Origin: Ridgeia piscesae
Taxonomy: Eukaryota; Annelida; Polychaeta; Sabellida; Siboglinidae
NCBI GenBank assembly: GCA_025642075.2
Contig: JAODUO010000959.1
Location: 124,001-188,000, forward strand
Direction of reading: 5' to 3'
Length of the DNA stretch: 64,000 bases
The notes under the pieces: generated by a model
Told to the model about the DNA's origin: nothing
What the model saw: the letters and a program-made list of their open reading frames with translations, nothing else
Database searches by the model: none
In this document: piece after piece, positions 36,236 through 46,892 of the stretch
How positions within the stretch are numbered: position 1 is the first letter of the stretch
Layout of the letters: every line of letters begins with the position of its first letter
Position numbers and translations under genes: made by a program

Positions 36236-36677
36236 CATTATTTGTATTTATAATGACGATGCATATTTCAAAATTTCACTTATCAAGACAAATCATAATT
36301 TGTTTTCAAGTGTAGTAACAATAACTTTAATTTATAAATATACATCATCGTTAATTATAATTATACAATTACCACATTTTCATCTTCATCGCAAATAAAT
36401 TTGTACTCTTATACATACAGGCTGACGGCGTCAACGTAAAGAGGGGAGGCGGGTGGGATAGTTGATGTGTTCACATGGCAAGTATTAATAATAAAAACTA
36501 AAATTAATACTAAATTTTACGATTTTATGTCTTAATACCTTTACCATGTGAACACATCTGAGATGAATTTATCCGATAGGTGGTGGGAAGCGCTTGAATC
36601 ACGCTAACACATAAACCCATCAGAAAAGTGAAATGCACAACAGCAAGGTGCAGCTAGTTATGTGTGACCTGGGAACC

Positions 36678-37110
36678 TTACTGACCCGCCACGGAGGGCT
36701 TCAGGACAAACATGTCGTCCAGGAAAGAGCACATATCGCGCAAGTAAAAATCTGAAAATGTATTCTTTGCTCGCCAGGTGCATGCCTCCATGATCGCGTC
36801 CATGGGAACGCCACGAAAGACGCTCCAGGAAGCTGATAGGGCGCAGACTTCATGAGCCGAAACTTTGGCTAACTGCAAGGTCTGCGGATTATCTCATTCC
36901 GACTCATAAGCGAGTTTGATCAGTTTAGCTAGCCAAGAGGAGATTGTAGCTCGTTTGATCTCATCAGTCTTGGCTAGCTTATAGGAAACAAACAGTTTCC
37001 TGCGACCCTTCCGGAGGTCTGGATTTGAGGTCACCTTTCTGTAATGCAGCAAGGCCCTGACCGGACAGAGTTTCCTATCCAGGTCCTCCCCCCACTGCTT
37101 GATCTAGGTT
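36678..37110 (-). pseudogene. DIRS-type tyrosine recombinase, broken
   Basis: This is the C-terminal part of a tyrosine recombinase downstream of the DIRS reverse transcriptase. The minus strand reads LCPVRALLHYRKVTSNPDLR, then TISSWLAKLIKLAYESE, an in-frame TGA, then VSAHEVCALSASWSVF, IMEACTWRAKNTF and FYLRDMCSF. DIRS recombinases normally have an arginine three residues after the histidine of the His-x-x-Arg box. Here it reads HEVC, so a catalytic arginine is lost. The tyrosine in FYLRD is kept. The stop and this change make it inactive. Confidence 0.85.
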
Positions 37111-38700
37111 GGGTTTCCCATGCCCCAAAGATGTCATCCACTACTGACTGCTTGAGTGTCCACTCTGTGTGAATTACTTTGTCCTTGCGAGATAGCAGGT
37201 CTGCTAATGCATTCCTCTCTCCGGGAATGTGTTTGACTTGTAGGACCATATGCAGGCGGTGAGCTAAGAGGAGAATCTCTTTGCTGACGCGATATAAGGG
37301 GATGGATTTTGTCCCCCCTTGATTGTGAAGATAGGCCACAACCGTGGCATTGTCCAACATCAGTAGAACTGATTTTTTCTGCAGTGAACTCTGAAATGCG
37401 AGCAGAGCATATTTCACTGCCAGCAATTCCAGAAGATTGATGTGACACTTGGCTTCGGGGACTGTTCAAGTTCCCATTGTGTACACTGTTTCGAGATGGG
37501 CACGCCAGCCTGAAGTGGATGCATCTGTGAAAAGATGATTTTGTGGGTCGGTAAGATCCAGAAACATTCCCGCACGCGTGAAGGACCGGTTCTGCCACCA
37601 CGCCAGGTGATTGTGTAAGAGATCGAGCTTGACGGGAATGAGTGCTTTCAAGTCTTTTGATGTTGGTGCCCAGTGTGCCAACAAATATATTTGCAGAGGC
37701 CTTAAATGCAATCTGCCGAGTGGAATGGCATCGACTGCTGAATTTAGCAGACCTAGCAGGGATAGCCAAAAGCGAGCCGTTGTCACTCTGAATGTCTGCA
37801 ACTGACGGATGGAATTCTCGATCTTCAAGATCCTGTCCATGGGGGGGGGAAGATCAAGCCCACGTCCAGATGATATTCGATGCTGATGTGAACAAATCGC
37901 TGTGTGGGTACAAACTGGGATTTCTCCTCGTTGACCACCAACCCCACTTTGCAAATGACCGTCTTCAACCAAGTGATTTCTTGTATCAGACTGGCCCTGT
38001 ACTGATGTCTCATGATCCAGTCGTCCAGATACTGAATCAAGTGCAGGCCATGTAAATGGGCAATTTTTTCCACTGGCAATATCACCCTGGTAAAAACCCG
38101 GGGTGCCGATGTTAGGCCGAATGGCAGAGCTCGGAACTGAAACACCCTGACTCTGTCCTCCATCTGTAGGGCGAACCTCAGTAGATGCCTGGACTTGAGA
38201 TGAATTGGAACATGAAAGTAGGCATCTGTGAGATCGATGTGCACTGCCCAATCCCCGGCATGCAATGCTGTGGTTATATCCCGTTGTGTCTTCATTTTGA
38301 ACTTCTCCCTGGCGACATACCTGTTCGGGGGCTTCAAATTGAACACCGGTCTGCAACCTCCATCCTTCTTGGGCACCAAGAAGATGTGGCTGTACAACCC
38401 GGGTGACATTCGTGGGGAACAGATTTCCTCCACTGCCAGTTTGTCTACCAGGGACCTGATCTCGGATCGCAGAGTCTGTGCTTTCTGCGAGTTTCGAGGC
38501 CAGGGCATAGGAATGGGATCGGTTGAGAGCGGGGGTCGAGACAGAAGCTCTATCTGATAACCCTCTCTGACGATTGATGTTACAAAGGAATCCGAAGTCA
38601 ACCAATCCCATTCCTGGGCAAAGCCCAAAAGTCGAGGGTACTTTTGTGGGGAGCTGCACACCGTCAAACACTCGGCCTGGCACACCCTGCCATTGCGGTA
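37031..38700 (-). pseudogene. DIRS-type reverse transcriptase and RNase H, broken
   Basis: Three minus-strand frames hold successive parts of one DIRS-type polyprotein. The reverse transcriptase (38,685-37,825) has IFLVPKKDGGCRPVFNLK, VHIDLTDAYFHVPI, LPFGLTSAPRVFTRV and YLDDW. The next frame (to 37,466) has PLGRLHLRPLQIYLLAHW and the RNase H start HLFTDASTSGW. The third frame (37,426-37,031) has LLMLDNATVVAYLHNQGG and VKHIPGERNALADLLSRKD. Frame changes fall near a G9 run at 37,841 and near 37,466. It lies in intron 1 on the same strand as the host gene. The RT-RNase H-recombinase order fits DIRS rather than LTR elements. Confidence 0.92.
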
Positions 38701-38990
38701 GACGGCTTCCCCCTACCTCTGCCCCTGCCTCCGAGGTGGGAAACTAGGTTTGGGCAGCCGAGTACCCCGGTATGCCCTTGAGGTTTTGGAGGGTAGGAAG
38801 TCCTACCTTTCTCTCTCCTCTGCACAAACCTCTGGCCGCCTTGGGAGTTGGGCAGAGGCGGTGACCGAAATGGACCACCAAGAGCAGCTTTTCAGGATAA
38901 ACTGCTTCTTAGATTACCATGGCGTAATGTCAGTATTTTTATCGCGGCGTCACTATATAAATGAGCTTCAGTAATTCTGGTTTATCCTAA
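38701..38990 (-). mobile_element. Upstream part of the DIRS element
   Basis: GC-rich sequence continuous with the reverse transcriptase and with its base composition up to about 38,890. No intact gag-like frame was seen. A short inverted pair, GGATAAAC at 38,898 and GTTTATCC at 38,980, may mark the boundary, but this is uncertain. Confidence 0.45.
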
Positions 38991-39239
38991 GCTAACATGA
39001 AACTTAGCATAAACTCAGTAGGCCCATCTTATTGTTGTTACTCGACGTAAATATGGACACTTGGTGAAAAATAAAATAGGTGTGGATAGATCGATTGCGA
39101 GAGCGAGTGTAAATTTTAATGGGTCACCAGCTGTGGTTCGAGATCCCGCGCATTCTCCGTTCACAGCATCTATTGTGCTGAACAGGAAATGATCGCCACC
39201 ATCTTTAAAATATTATCGAAATTAATTTTTCATAATAAA

Positions 39240-39412
39240 GTTAACTGTCCGCCCTAGCAGGTGAAAAAAATCGCTGTCCGCGTCCACCAGGTGGCCTCTC
39301 ATCTCAGGGACATTTCTGTTGAAAAGTGATTGGGACATCGGAAAACTGTCCGTACATAGCAGGTGGTCGCTCGTCGCGGGGGCCACTGAAGACAGGTTCT
39401 ACTGTATAGGTG
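39240..39412. repeat. Interspersed repeat, fragment
   Basis: AGGGACATTTCTGTTGAAAA and GGGACATCGGAA recur at 48,720-48,765 (AGGGACACTTCTGTTGAAAA). It is GC-rich compared with its surroundings, and the class is unknown. Confidence 0.6.
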
Positions 39413-39567
39413 ATTGGACAATCAACTAGACAAACAAGGAGGTTTTGAAACCAGTGTAACCTGCTGTTTTTAGCTCTTGAGAGGTTGTGTACCAGCACTG
39501 ATAAATACATGAAAATATTGTCATATTTAATTTTTGAAAATTATGTAAATTATGTAACTATTCTAAC

Positions 39568-39755
39568 CTGCTGGTTGCTCAAATGTTGCTGTGAAGACAT
39601 TGTTGGTTCTGTCAATGTGTGACTTCTTTATTTTGCCCCCGCCGGACCTCTGCTTGTTCTTGAAGAATGAAGCAAGTGTTTCATCTGATGTTGATTTTTT
39701 GAACTACCTCTCGCACCTCAATTGTGTCCACATCATGGTGCTGTGACATGTCACC
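39568..39755 (-). CDS. PARP14-like: PARP14-like exon 1 (start of RRM1), with frameshift
   Basis: The probable first coding exon, with an ATG at 39,749-39,747 (MSQHHDVDTIEVREV), lies close to the start of RRM1, as in PARP14, whose N-terminus is an RRM. The rest reads KSTSDETLASFFKNKQRSGG and NNVFTATFEQPAG, then a donor GCAG/GTTAGA in phase 1 that fits exon 2. The two halves are in different frames; dropping one base of the A6 run (T6 at 39,695-39,700 on plus) joins them and matches the repeat spacing. A sequencing error or a real null allele are both possible. An acceptor-like GGAACAG at the right edge leaves room for an upstream exon. Confidence 0.7.
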
Positions 39756-39898
39756 CTGTTCCAACACAAATATTAAGCAATGACTATATACTATATAGTA
39801 CGTTGACGTTACAAATTTAGTTCAAGACAAAACGCAGTGTTATGTTAGTATTTCGGCACACAGAATAACTCTGGGTTGGTAAATGTAGGGGAAACTCC

Positions 39899-40954
39899 TT
39901 AACCCTCTCAAGGCCAAATTAATGGAAATAAATACCTGCTAATGAATTACATTAAACTGAGAAATTGTGTTGTGACCGAATCATGTTTTCACTACATCTT
40001 TAGTACTACTTCCTTGTATAAAAACCCAAGAATATGTGCCAGATATGTAAATTTATTATCCAAATATGAATGATCAAAGTTAGAAGAAAAAAATTAATAT
40101 GACTTTTTTTAACAACTTTGTTTAATAAAATATTTGTTATTAATAATTGACGGATATTTGCCGAGTACGAAATATTAATAAATTAATATACTATAAAATG
40201 TATGACTAATTACATGTTTGTGGTAAACAAAACTGAGATAATTTTGTTTTTGTGAATGCGTGTATTTTCCATATTTTATACAAAATGGCATTCTTTTCGA
40301 TCATAACTGTCATCCCAGCAGAATAATTAAGTCTGCATTATATTTCAAATGCGTAATCGTACTGCAAAACGTTCCCCTTCGATGACAGCATTCGTCATAA
40401 ACTCGATTTGAAAATTTCATCAAGGTGTGAATTACTGAAGTTCAACATAACGACAACGTAAATAATTACAACGGAGCTAAAAAACACCAATCGCATCATC
40501 GAGCCGCGCATTAATATTTGTTTAGAACAAAATAGACCGCTCAAAAGTTAGCATTTAATCGTAGAAATCATCGGCAGGCACATTGTTTTAGACAATTTTT
40601 TTTTCTTCCATGTTTTTTCATCGCAGCAAACGTTAGAATTTAATCTTATTGGCTGAAAATATATTCACTGCATATTGATCATGACAAGCAGTACCGAAAA
40701 AAGAGTTCGACTACTTGCCGGATGGCAATTAATGCTATACAGCCACGGAAATAGCCTGCATTACAAAATGTTGACGGTTGCCAATGAAACTTCAACATTA
40801 CTATGTGTGACCTGCTGAAATAAATTGCCATTATTTGATGACACTGTTTTGCGGTATGCAGTTTAAATGTGCATCTGTACTCTGGTTGATTCGGGCGTTC
40901 TGGCCACGAAAGGGACTCGGGTTGATTCGGGCATTCTGACCATGAGAGGGTTAA
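39899..40954 (+). mobile_element. piggyBac-like non-autonomous element, CCCTCTCA ends
   Basis: This 1,048 bp body is flanked by TTAA on both sides. The left end is CCCTCTCAAGGCC and the right end is the complement of CCCTCTCATGGTC. It has a third set of end sequences, different from the other two TTAA families. There is no transposase frame. It ends about 145 bp upstream of exon 1 of the host gene, so it could contribute promoter or 5' UTR sequence. Confidence 0.85.
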
Positions 40955-41833
40955 TTGTGACGATTCAATAATTTCACATTTACATTAGGACTTAGGTCAC
41001 GTAACTTAATGGTATGACTAGTTTTTGTTATAGAGGTGAAATAAACTGAGTCATTGCATTAGAGATGGTTTACTTCGCATAGCGCTTCCTTATAACCATC
41101 ACTAACAAGGCAAATGCCCAATGTCATGTCACAAATTCCTCGTGAAATGCTTTAGCCTTTCATGCCACTGATGAACAATGCAAAGTTTTCATTGACGTCA
41201 TTTTTCAGTTGCTCTCATTTTCTGTTCCATTCCCCAAATCCATCTCACTACTAGTAGCAGGTTGCAACAGTACAACCAAAAAACTGCCTTAATATCATGT
41301 GTGTCCAGCTTTGTTTTGGGCGCAAGACTAGTAATAGGCATGTGACATAATTGTAATGTGATTGAGTCATTGAGATGTGCAATGTGTACACAGCAAACCA
41401 TTGTTGCCTTCATGTGACAGTCACGTCACACACACACACCAAGTGTGTGGTGTGGAAAACTCACTGTTGTCAGAGATAAAGTAAAACCTCTATATAAAAC
41501 CGTCTCAGGTGAACAAAAATTTATTTAACACTCGCAAGCTTCAAACATCGACTGAAGACACATTTCTTTTGTATTTCATAAATAATGTATTACTTTTATC
41601 AAGACATACATTTGTTTATTACTAATATTGTTACATAATTTTCTTTGAAATAAATATATAAAATTTTATTATTATTAATTTCCCCGACTCAGGTATACAA
41701 TCTGGAAGTCAACTGCCCTCATTTGTAAGTGAATAACCTATTGATTGTAACTTTTAAAGTTTCCCTTGAATCAAAGTCCGGCATTCTTTGAATGTCCATC
41801 AGATGTATGACTATTTTCTTACTGAAACTCAAG
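40955..41833. other. Upstream region, unannotated
   Basis: No gene or repeat with another copy was found. A short CACACACACACA run occurs near 41,430. Confidence 0.5.
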
Positions 41834-42956
41834 TACTGTAAATCCTGTATTACTAGCCACACCCCTAATTAAAGCCGCACCCCGACTTTTGACCTAAATC
41901 CAGAATTTCTTCCGCGCTTTTTGATATTGGCAAAACCCTTATTTAAAGCTGCAACCCGACTTTGAGCCAAGACCATTAACTGCTTGCGACATACTGCCGT
42001 AGCGCACGCAATTTGGAAACATTTTAATGTGTTTCATAAAAGTCATAACTTTGCTAATAATGATCATAAATGAATAACTGAAAGACTTATTATTGTATAC
42101 ATTTATAATTACAACACAGTATGTATTTTAATCGGAATATTACTACGTGCATTTGGACAAAAACGGGGGAAAAATAACCAGAATTTCACCATGCTATCAG
42201 AACATAATTGGGTAGCAGAATGTCCATACATCCAACGAATAAAATGTAGCCACATATTTAAGCTATTCAATGGTGTTAAAATTATTAAAATATGTTAAGA
42301 AGTTTTGGTTTGATAGGATTGTATGTAGAACCATGCATAATGTTGGCACCTATAAAATGTAAGCTACCCATCCTCTCCCAGGCCTGGGTATACATCAAAG
42401 ACGCTTCCTTGCCGGTGTGGTAGTCCCAGATTCTACCAGTCCAGGATTCGTCTAAACGCATATCGCGCATGCGCGCGCATGTGCAATGATCGCTTTTATC
42501 TGTTCTGACGCGCTCTGATGTAGTGGCAACGGCATAGGTCATGCCCGGACCGAGATTCGACTAAATAACTCAACACGTTCGAATGAGTGAAAATGATCAC
42601 ATAAGTTAATCCATTTTTATTTAAGATGTGCGTGATAACAATATTATTTTTTATGACATGTTTTCATATTCTGATCGTTCTATCTGAACATTTTATGGAC
42701 ATGGGATTTTATTAACTGTGTGATATCATTTGTTTTGCACAAGTGGCAATTGTAATACAATGTGTTATTTATAAAAACCGGCTTCGTTTCTTCGGTAAGT
42801 TTTTCACGTTTATACTGAAAATTCTGACCCAAATATCAATTTGTTTCAGCAAATTACTGTATTTAAAGCCGCACCCCAACTTTGGCGTTTTCGTCCTCAT
42901 TTTGGCTACACACTACTGTAATAGTAGCCGCGGCTAGTAAAACAGGATTTACGGTA
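41834..42956 (-). mobile_element. TA-flanked inverted-repeat element, copy 2
   Basis: This 1,119 bp element starts CTGTAAATCCTGTATTACTA and ends AACAGGATTTACGG, with TA on both sides. It is the reverse complement of the family at 11,329-12,896, with the middle partly deleted or replaced. The subterminal GCCGCACCCC(G/A)ACTTT motif is kept at both ends. It encodes no transposase. Confidence 0.88.
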
Positions 42957-43439
42957 ACCTATTACTATAATTAATGTTCGTTTGACTCATGACATGATTT
43001 TGTAACATGTCAGTGATAAATAGTTGCCAATGTAGGTAGGTTGGATACAATTGAGCCGGGTTTGGGATGTCTGATACATAACTGCATTTCCTCTTGGCAA
43101 CACTGAGGTACTTAGCTAGCTACAATTTAAATTGTCATTGTGATACTACCACAAGCTCCATTTCATGAAGATTTACTATATACCAGAGTTAACTAAAAAC
43201 GTATTTCAACTATGTGCCCCCAAAATTGTCGTCCATGCATAAAAGTGCCCTCCATCTGCCAAATGCACCGTCCTTTTCAAAACCTAGCTGGAACACTGTA
43301 TGAGAAAAAACCATGTTTACAATTCTGTTATTGTAATTCCGTTACCAAAATGTAATTACGTTACCATGATTCCTACAAGATGAGGAAAGACACACAGAAA
43401 TTGTGTAATCTCACTCATGGATGTATCCATAGCTTTATG

Positions 43440-43890
43440 CAGAGACCAGTCCACCTGTCATTTAGACGGGTAAAAACCATTGTCGATGGGTAGAAATATG
43501 GGTGGACGGGTAATAAAATGAAGGAGCAAGTTTTCCAAACCATACATATTGTCAGTTATGCCTTAGAAGTGAGTGGAAATAGTGTCACATGTGTGTTTGT
43601 CATCCACTTTAGGTCATCAGACACATTTAAAGTTGGATATTTGTGGATATTTGTATAAAAGTTTTAATACATCGGGGCTTTCATATGATCCCATCTAAAA
43701 TAAATTTTTATATATTTGATTTTCGATATACCGGTAGCCATCTTTGCCTACTGTATTCTAAATGAAGTACACAGCTTTATGCAAAGATCCGTCCAACCGT
43801 CACTTGGACGGGTAAAAACTGTTGTGGACAGGTAGAAATAGGGGTGGACGGGTAAAAAAATGGAGCAAAAAAAGGTCTTCCAAAACCATA
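43440..43890. repeat. Local tandem duplication (~345 bp period)
   Basis: The 43,450-43,545 stretch (GACGGGTAAAAACCATTGTC, GGGTGGACGGGTAA) recurs at 43,795-43,890. The sequence after the first copy (TTGTCAGTTATGCCTTAGAA) reappears at 45,248, on the far side of the LINE. The LINE therefore interrupted the second copy of the duplicate. Confidence 0.85.
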
Positions 43891-45245
43891 GATTTTTTTA
43901 ACAAGATTTAACAAGATTGCCACCTAGAGATTCAACTCTAGATGGCAGGTGGACTAGGAAGCCATTTGGCTTATCGAGAGTCCAACCTATCTATCTAAGT
44001 ATACCCCGCCCTTCTTAGGTATATGTCGATTTTATTTTTAAATATATTAACACTACTAGCACCTACACAATCAGCTGATAATCTGTTCCATTCGTTTACT
44101 GTTCTTTGTGAAAATTTTCTAATATCTAGTCTACACTGCTTCTTTGCTAATGTAACTCCATGTCCTCTCGTCCTTCTCTCTTCCTTGACTGTGAAAAAAA
44201 TATTTCTGTCAATATTTTCATATCCATTCAATATTTTAAACACCTCAATCTGATCTCCTCTCAATCTTCTGGTTTCTAGTGTTGTTAAGCCACATTCTTT
44301 TAGACGCATTTCATAACTAATATTCCTGAGTTTTGGTATCATTTTGGTTGCTCTCCTTTGTACTCTTTCTAGCATATCAATATCCTTCTTGCGATATGGC
44401 CTCCATGCTTGTATACAATATTCTAAGTGAGGCCTAACTATTGTTTTGTACAGCGGTATTATTAGTTCTTTTTCTTTGTACACTATATTTCGCCTAATTA
44501 ATCCAAGAATTTGGTTTCCCTTCGCTGCTGCAATTCCACACTGCTCTGATACCTTCATGTCAGCACTAATAGTTAACCCTAAGTCCTTTTCCTTTAAGGT
44601 AGTGTTTAGTACAGTATCACCCATTGTATATTGTGCATCTTCATTCCCATGTCCTGTGTGAAGGCACTTACACTTTTAAAAATTAAACAGCATTTGCCAC
44701 TTCTCAGACCATTCTATCAACTTATTAAGATCATCTTGTAACTGCTGTCTATCTGCATCACTTTTAATTTTCCTGAACACTTTTGTGTCGTCCGCAAACT
44801 TCAACACCTTGCTTGTTATGTCATCATCCAAATCATTGATATATATTAAGAATAAAATAGGTCCCAGTACTGATCCCTGCGGTACTCCACTCAAAACCGC
44901 TTTCCAGTTTGAAACCTCCCCATCAACTACTACTCTTTGTCTTCTACCAATAAGCCATTTTTCTATCCAGTTGATCATTCCATTTCCTATGCCATGGGCC
45001 TTTAGTTTAAGTAGTAGTCTTTGGTGTGGCACTTTGTCAAAGGCTTTTTTTAAATCTAAGTAGATTATATCTACTGGTGATCCCTCATCTAGACACTTTG
45101 TGACATCTTCCAAAAAACATAACATATTTGTTAAGCATGACCTCGCTTTTAAAAACCCATGTTGAGATGGGTTTATCAATTTATTTTTAACAAGAAAATC
45201 AACCAGGTGATCTTTAATTAGTCTGTCTAATAGTTTTAGTTTAGA
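43891..45245 (-). mobile_element. CR1/L2-like LINE, longest copy (5' truncated)
   Basis: The minus strand encodes the C-terminal two-thirds of a non-LTR reverse transcriptase in two frames. The first (45,245-44,676) has LLDRLIKDHLVDFLVKNKL, INPSQHGFLKARSCLTNML, VDIIYLDLKKAFDKVPHQRL, LSGVPQGSVLGPILFLIYIN and FADDTKVF, so the catalytic Asp pair is present. After a frameshift near 44,660-44,675 the second (44,624-43,995) has EKDLGLTISADMKVSEQC, RPHLEYCIQAWRPY and QRRATKMIPKLRN. It ends with the hairpin TCTAGAGTTGAATCTCTAG and a repeated ATCTTGTTAA tail, as CR1/L2-type elements end in short repeats. No endonuclease domain remains. Confidence 0.93.
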
Positions 45246-46490
45246 TATTGTCAGTCATGCCTTAGAAGTGAGCGTAAAGGGTGTCACATGTGTGTTTGAA
45301 GTCCATTTAAGACACTTTCATAGTTTGTAAACTGGCTTAACAGTTAACATCCATATGTCCACCCTAACATGTGTAACTGGCAAAAATTTGGTCCTTCATA
45401 GAGCCCTGGATGTATCTAATAAGAGAATTTCAAGTAACTTCACTTGTTAGCTTTGTGTACTTTTTCGGTAACAAAATTATATAATAAATATTTGAAGATG
45501 TGTAACTATCCATTTCAAAATATGGCTTTCTGAATTTTGAATACTTAAAATATGAACTTTGAAAATATGTAAAACAAAGGTAACTAATAGTTAATGTTAA
45601 GATGGGAGGGGTTTTTGTTGGCCCTTGTTTTCCCATTAGATTGACTGCTACAAATTCACTCCATTAGAAACGCAATTAAAACAAATTGTGACCTGATGGC
45701 ACAATTTTTTTACTTGTATCTAATTTTATACATGTTTTACATCAGTGGTATAACTTTTACACTGTTTCAATCAGATTAAATTTTTAGCAGTCTGAGCTCT
45801 CCAATATGCAATTGCCCATTACATGATGCAACTTTTTTAGGCTTCATTTCTTACTGCTGCAAGTTGTATTTATTTGAAAGACAATGTAATTACCTACACA
45901 CTGGTACCAATATTATTATTGTACCTTAGATATACATGTATGTTGCATATACTCGAATACAATGGAAACATACTCGACAACATGAGAAGCTAGTGCCCAG
46001 TCATGGTGCAGTGGTCAAGTGTTTCCGCCTCGGTCGAAACATCAGCAAGTGAACAACGTAACAGTCACGCAAGTTAGAGCACATACAAATAACACAATAA
46101 TTATTATACAACTACCCGATTATTATATTATGTCCTAGTTGAGCATACTGACTTCGTGCAAGATTAGGGGTCACCGAGTATGGGACTCGTCTCGTAGACG
46201 TAGTGTGTTTACAAAATGAACTTGCCCGACAAACTTCCCCAACAACGATCGTCGAAAGGAAGCATCGACTAGTCGCATATTCGATGTTTGAAACGGCTTG
46301 AATAGCAAACATTTTGGTAGACTTCTTCTGCAGTCAAATGATTCGGAACAGCTGACGCCATTTCGCCAACTCAAAAAATTGGGCAGTTTGAATAGCAACG
46401 GTGGCCAGAAATACCAACAATGCATTGCCAATATAACCCTTAAAGTTGAATGTGTTTCAAAAGTATCTTCCAGAGACAGAGAGCGCCTCT
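45246..46490. other. Unannotated upstream sequence
   Basis: The first 60 bp complete the local duplication. I recognise no gene. The ORFs at 46.1-46.5 kb overlap on opposite strands and show no family features. Confidence 0.5.
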
Positions 46491-46582
46491 GGAATAGGAC
46501 TATATTATCTTGGGGCGGTTTTGGCCGACTTGAGGCATCGCAGCTTGGGCAGTTTTGGCCAACTTGAGGTCTAAAGAGTTAA
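46491..46582 (+). mobile_element. TTAA element right end, relative of family A
   Basis: Two direct GGGCGGTTTTGGCC / GGGCAGTTTTGGCC units precede CTAAAGAGTTAA. Family A right ends have the same layout: two GGGCGGTTTTGG units, then CAGTAGAGTTAA. The left end was not located. Confidence 0.6.
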
Positions 46583-46892
46583 CTGCAATGTACAAGACAA
46601 AGGTGATCTCAAGCTGAAGCCCTGACTAAGACCAGACTCTGGGGTTCCGATGTTGTGAACAACGAAGCCATCAATGCATCTGCGAATGTGATTGATGCTA
46701 TCCTAGAGCACAACAAACAACAATACTCCAAATTAACTCTAGCCAAGGTTTATAGAGCATAATCAAAAGCATTCTATGTAGTTTGAGCAAATAATGATTA
46801 CAGCAAGAAAGACAAGCTCCTTATTACAGGTGCAAATGTACTTGACATTTTTTTAAATAAATAAATTGGCAAAATGTTGAATTATTCATTAC

